From an uncultured beta proteobacterium (GTDB lineage Bacteria; Pseudomonadota; Gammaproteobacteria; Burkholderiales; Burkholderiaceae), in NCBI GenBank assembly GCA_903938955.1, contig CAJAFJ010000004.1, positions 1-15,952 of the forward strand: a DNA stretch of 15,952 bases, in the 5' to 3' direction. The position numbers and the translations under genes were made by a program. Below are positions 15,337-15,952 of the stretch, piece by piece (positions within the stretch are counted from its first letter, which is position 1; each line of letters opens with the position of its first letter). The notes under the pieces are model-generated. The model had not been told where the DNA came from. It saw only the letters and a program-made list of their open reading frames with translations, and did not search any database.

Positions 15337-15952
15337 GGTAGCGGCACGCTGTCAATCAGGGCGCGCACCTGTTCGACCGCGCCGCGACCGGCATCGCTGA
15401 CCGGGATCAGGCGGTGGGCCACGGTTTGCGGCAGGATCGCTTGCACGTCATCCGGTGCCACATAGTCGCGCCCGCTGATGAGTGCGTGCGCCTTGGCGGC
15501 GCGCAGCACCGCAATGCCCGCACGCGGGCTCAGGCCCACCAGGAACCACTGGCCGGTTCGGGTGGCGGCAATCAGGTCCTGCACATAGTCCAGCAGCGGT
15601 GGCGCGGCATGTATCGCCAGCACTTGCTGTTGCAGGCTGAGCAGTTCGCCCGGCGTCAGCAGGCTGGGCAGGGACGCCACCAAGTCGCGGCGGTCCTGGC
15701 CCATGAGCAGGTCGCGCTCGGCAGCGCGATCCGGGTAGCCCAGCGAGATGCGCATCAAAAAGCGGTCTAGCTGTGATTCCGGCAGGGCGTAGGTGCCGAT
15801 CTGGTCAAGCGGATTCTGCGTGGCAATAACAAAAAACGGCGAAGGCAGGGCGCGGGTTTCGCCATCCACTGTGACCTGTTTTTCTTCCATCGCCTCCAAC
15901 AGCGCACTTTGGGTCTTGGGGCTGGCGCGGTTGATCTCGTCGGCCAGCAGCA
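15333..15952 (-). CDS. MoxR-type AAA+ ATPase, 5' partial
   Basis: The frame is open to the window edge. The last 205 residues are seen, while the Walker A part is outside. The visible part starts at Walker B (LLADEINRASPKTQSALLEAM), then shows sensor 1 'FFVIATQNPLDQIGTYALPE', the arginine-finger region 'SQLDRFLMRISLGYP', and sensor 2 'GLSPRAGIAVLRAAKAHAL' followed by 'GRDYVAPDDVQAILPQTVAHRL'. These are hallmark MoxR features. MoxR ATPases act as chaperone-like remodellers of partner proteins, typically the DUF58/vWA protein encoded next. The TGA at 15333-15335 overlaps the DUF58 GTG, so translation is coupled. The apparent internal Met at 15899 is not the start. Confidence 0.93.
   Translation of the reverse strand, partial: LLADEINRASPKTQSALLEAMEEKQVTVDGETRALPSPFFVIATQNPLDQIGTYALPESQLDRFLMRISLGYPDRAAERDLLMGQDRRDLVASLPSLLTPGELLSLQQQVLAIHAAPPLLDYVQDLIAATRTGQWFLVGLSPRAGIAVLRAAKAHALISGRDYVAPDDVQAILPQTVAHRLIPVSDAGRGAVEQVRALIDSVPLP

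Overview
The window looks like a chromosomal segment of a betaproteobacterium, probably a Comamonadaceae member of the Rhodoferax type. This is inferred from high GC with strong G/C third-position preference, dense signal transduction, and the families present. No taxonomic marker such as rRNA is present. No tRNA, rRNA, CRISPR array, insertion sequence or phage gene was seen.

Left part (1-5825), signalling: the 3' end of a PhnD-like periplasmic binding protein is followed 24 bases later by a membrane histidine kinase that has no receiver domain. The kinase stop overlaps, tail to tail, the stop of a small lipoprotein c-type cytochrome. After a 387-base divergent gap comes a 956-residue MASE3-PAS-PAS-GGDEF-EAL protein. 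Its cyclase motif is degenerate (GGDGF) while its EAL phosphodiesterase residues look complete.

Middle part (5889-10335), housekeeping and accessory genes: an unusual Xre-type HTH protein on the minus strand; a luciferase-like (LLM) flavin oxidoreductase with a TfoX N-terminal-domain protein one base downstream; a cluster of three GC hairpins; an MFS transporter on the minus strand; and a small unrecognised ORF directly followed by an NRDE/TANGO2-family protein.

Right-middle part (10336-11229): this apparent gap holds, on the minus strand, a decayed C-terminal fragment of a response-regulator receiver domain. It is followed by a secreted small protein made of three copies of a 37-38-residue repeat, then a convergent gap with inverted repeats.

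Right part (11230-15952), one minus-strand operon read right to left: MoxR-type AAA+ ATPase (cut by the window edge), DUF58 protein, TgpA-like membrane transglutaminase, and MltB-type lytic transglycosylase. Two of its three junctions are 4-base GTGA stop/start overlaps. The transglutaminase gene carries an apparent single-base frameshift in a G4 run at 12878-12881. Removing one base restores a 674-residue protein whose stop codon overlaps the mltB start, so the break is either a sequencing error or a very recent mutation.

No wholly new defence or mobile system is apparent. The observations most worth a second look are the tgpA frameshift, the triple-repeat secreted protein, the receiver-domain relic, the HTH protein with an insertion, and the degenerate GGDEF protein.
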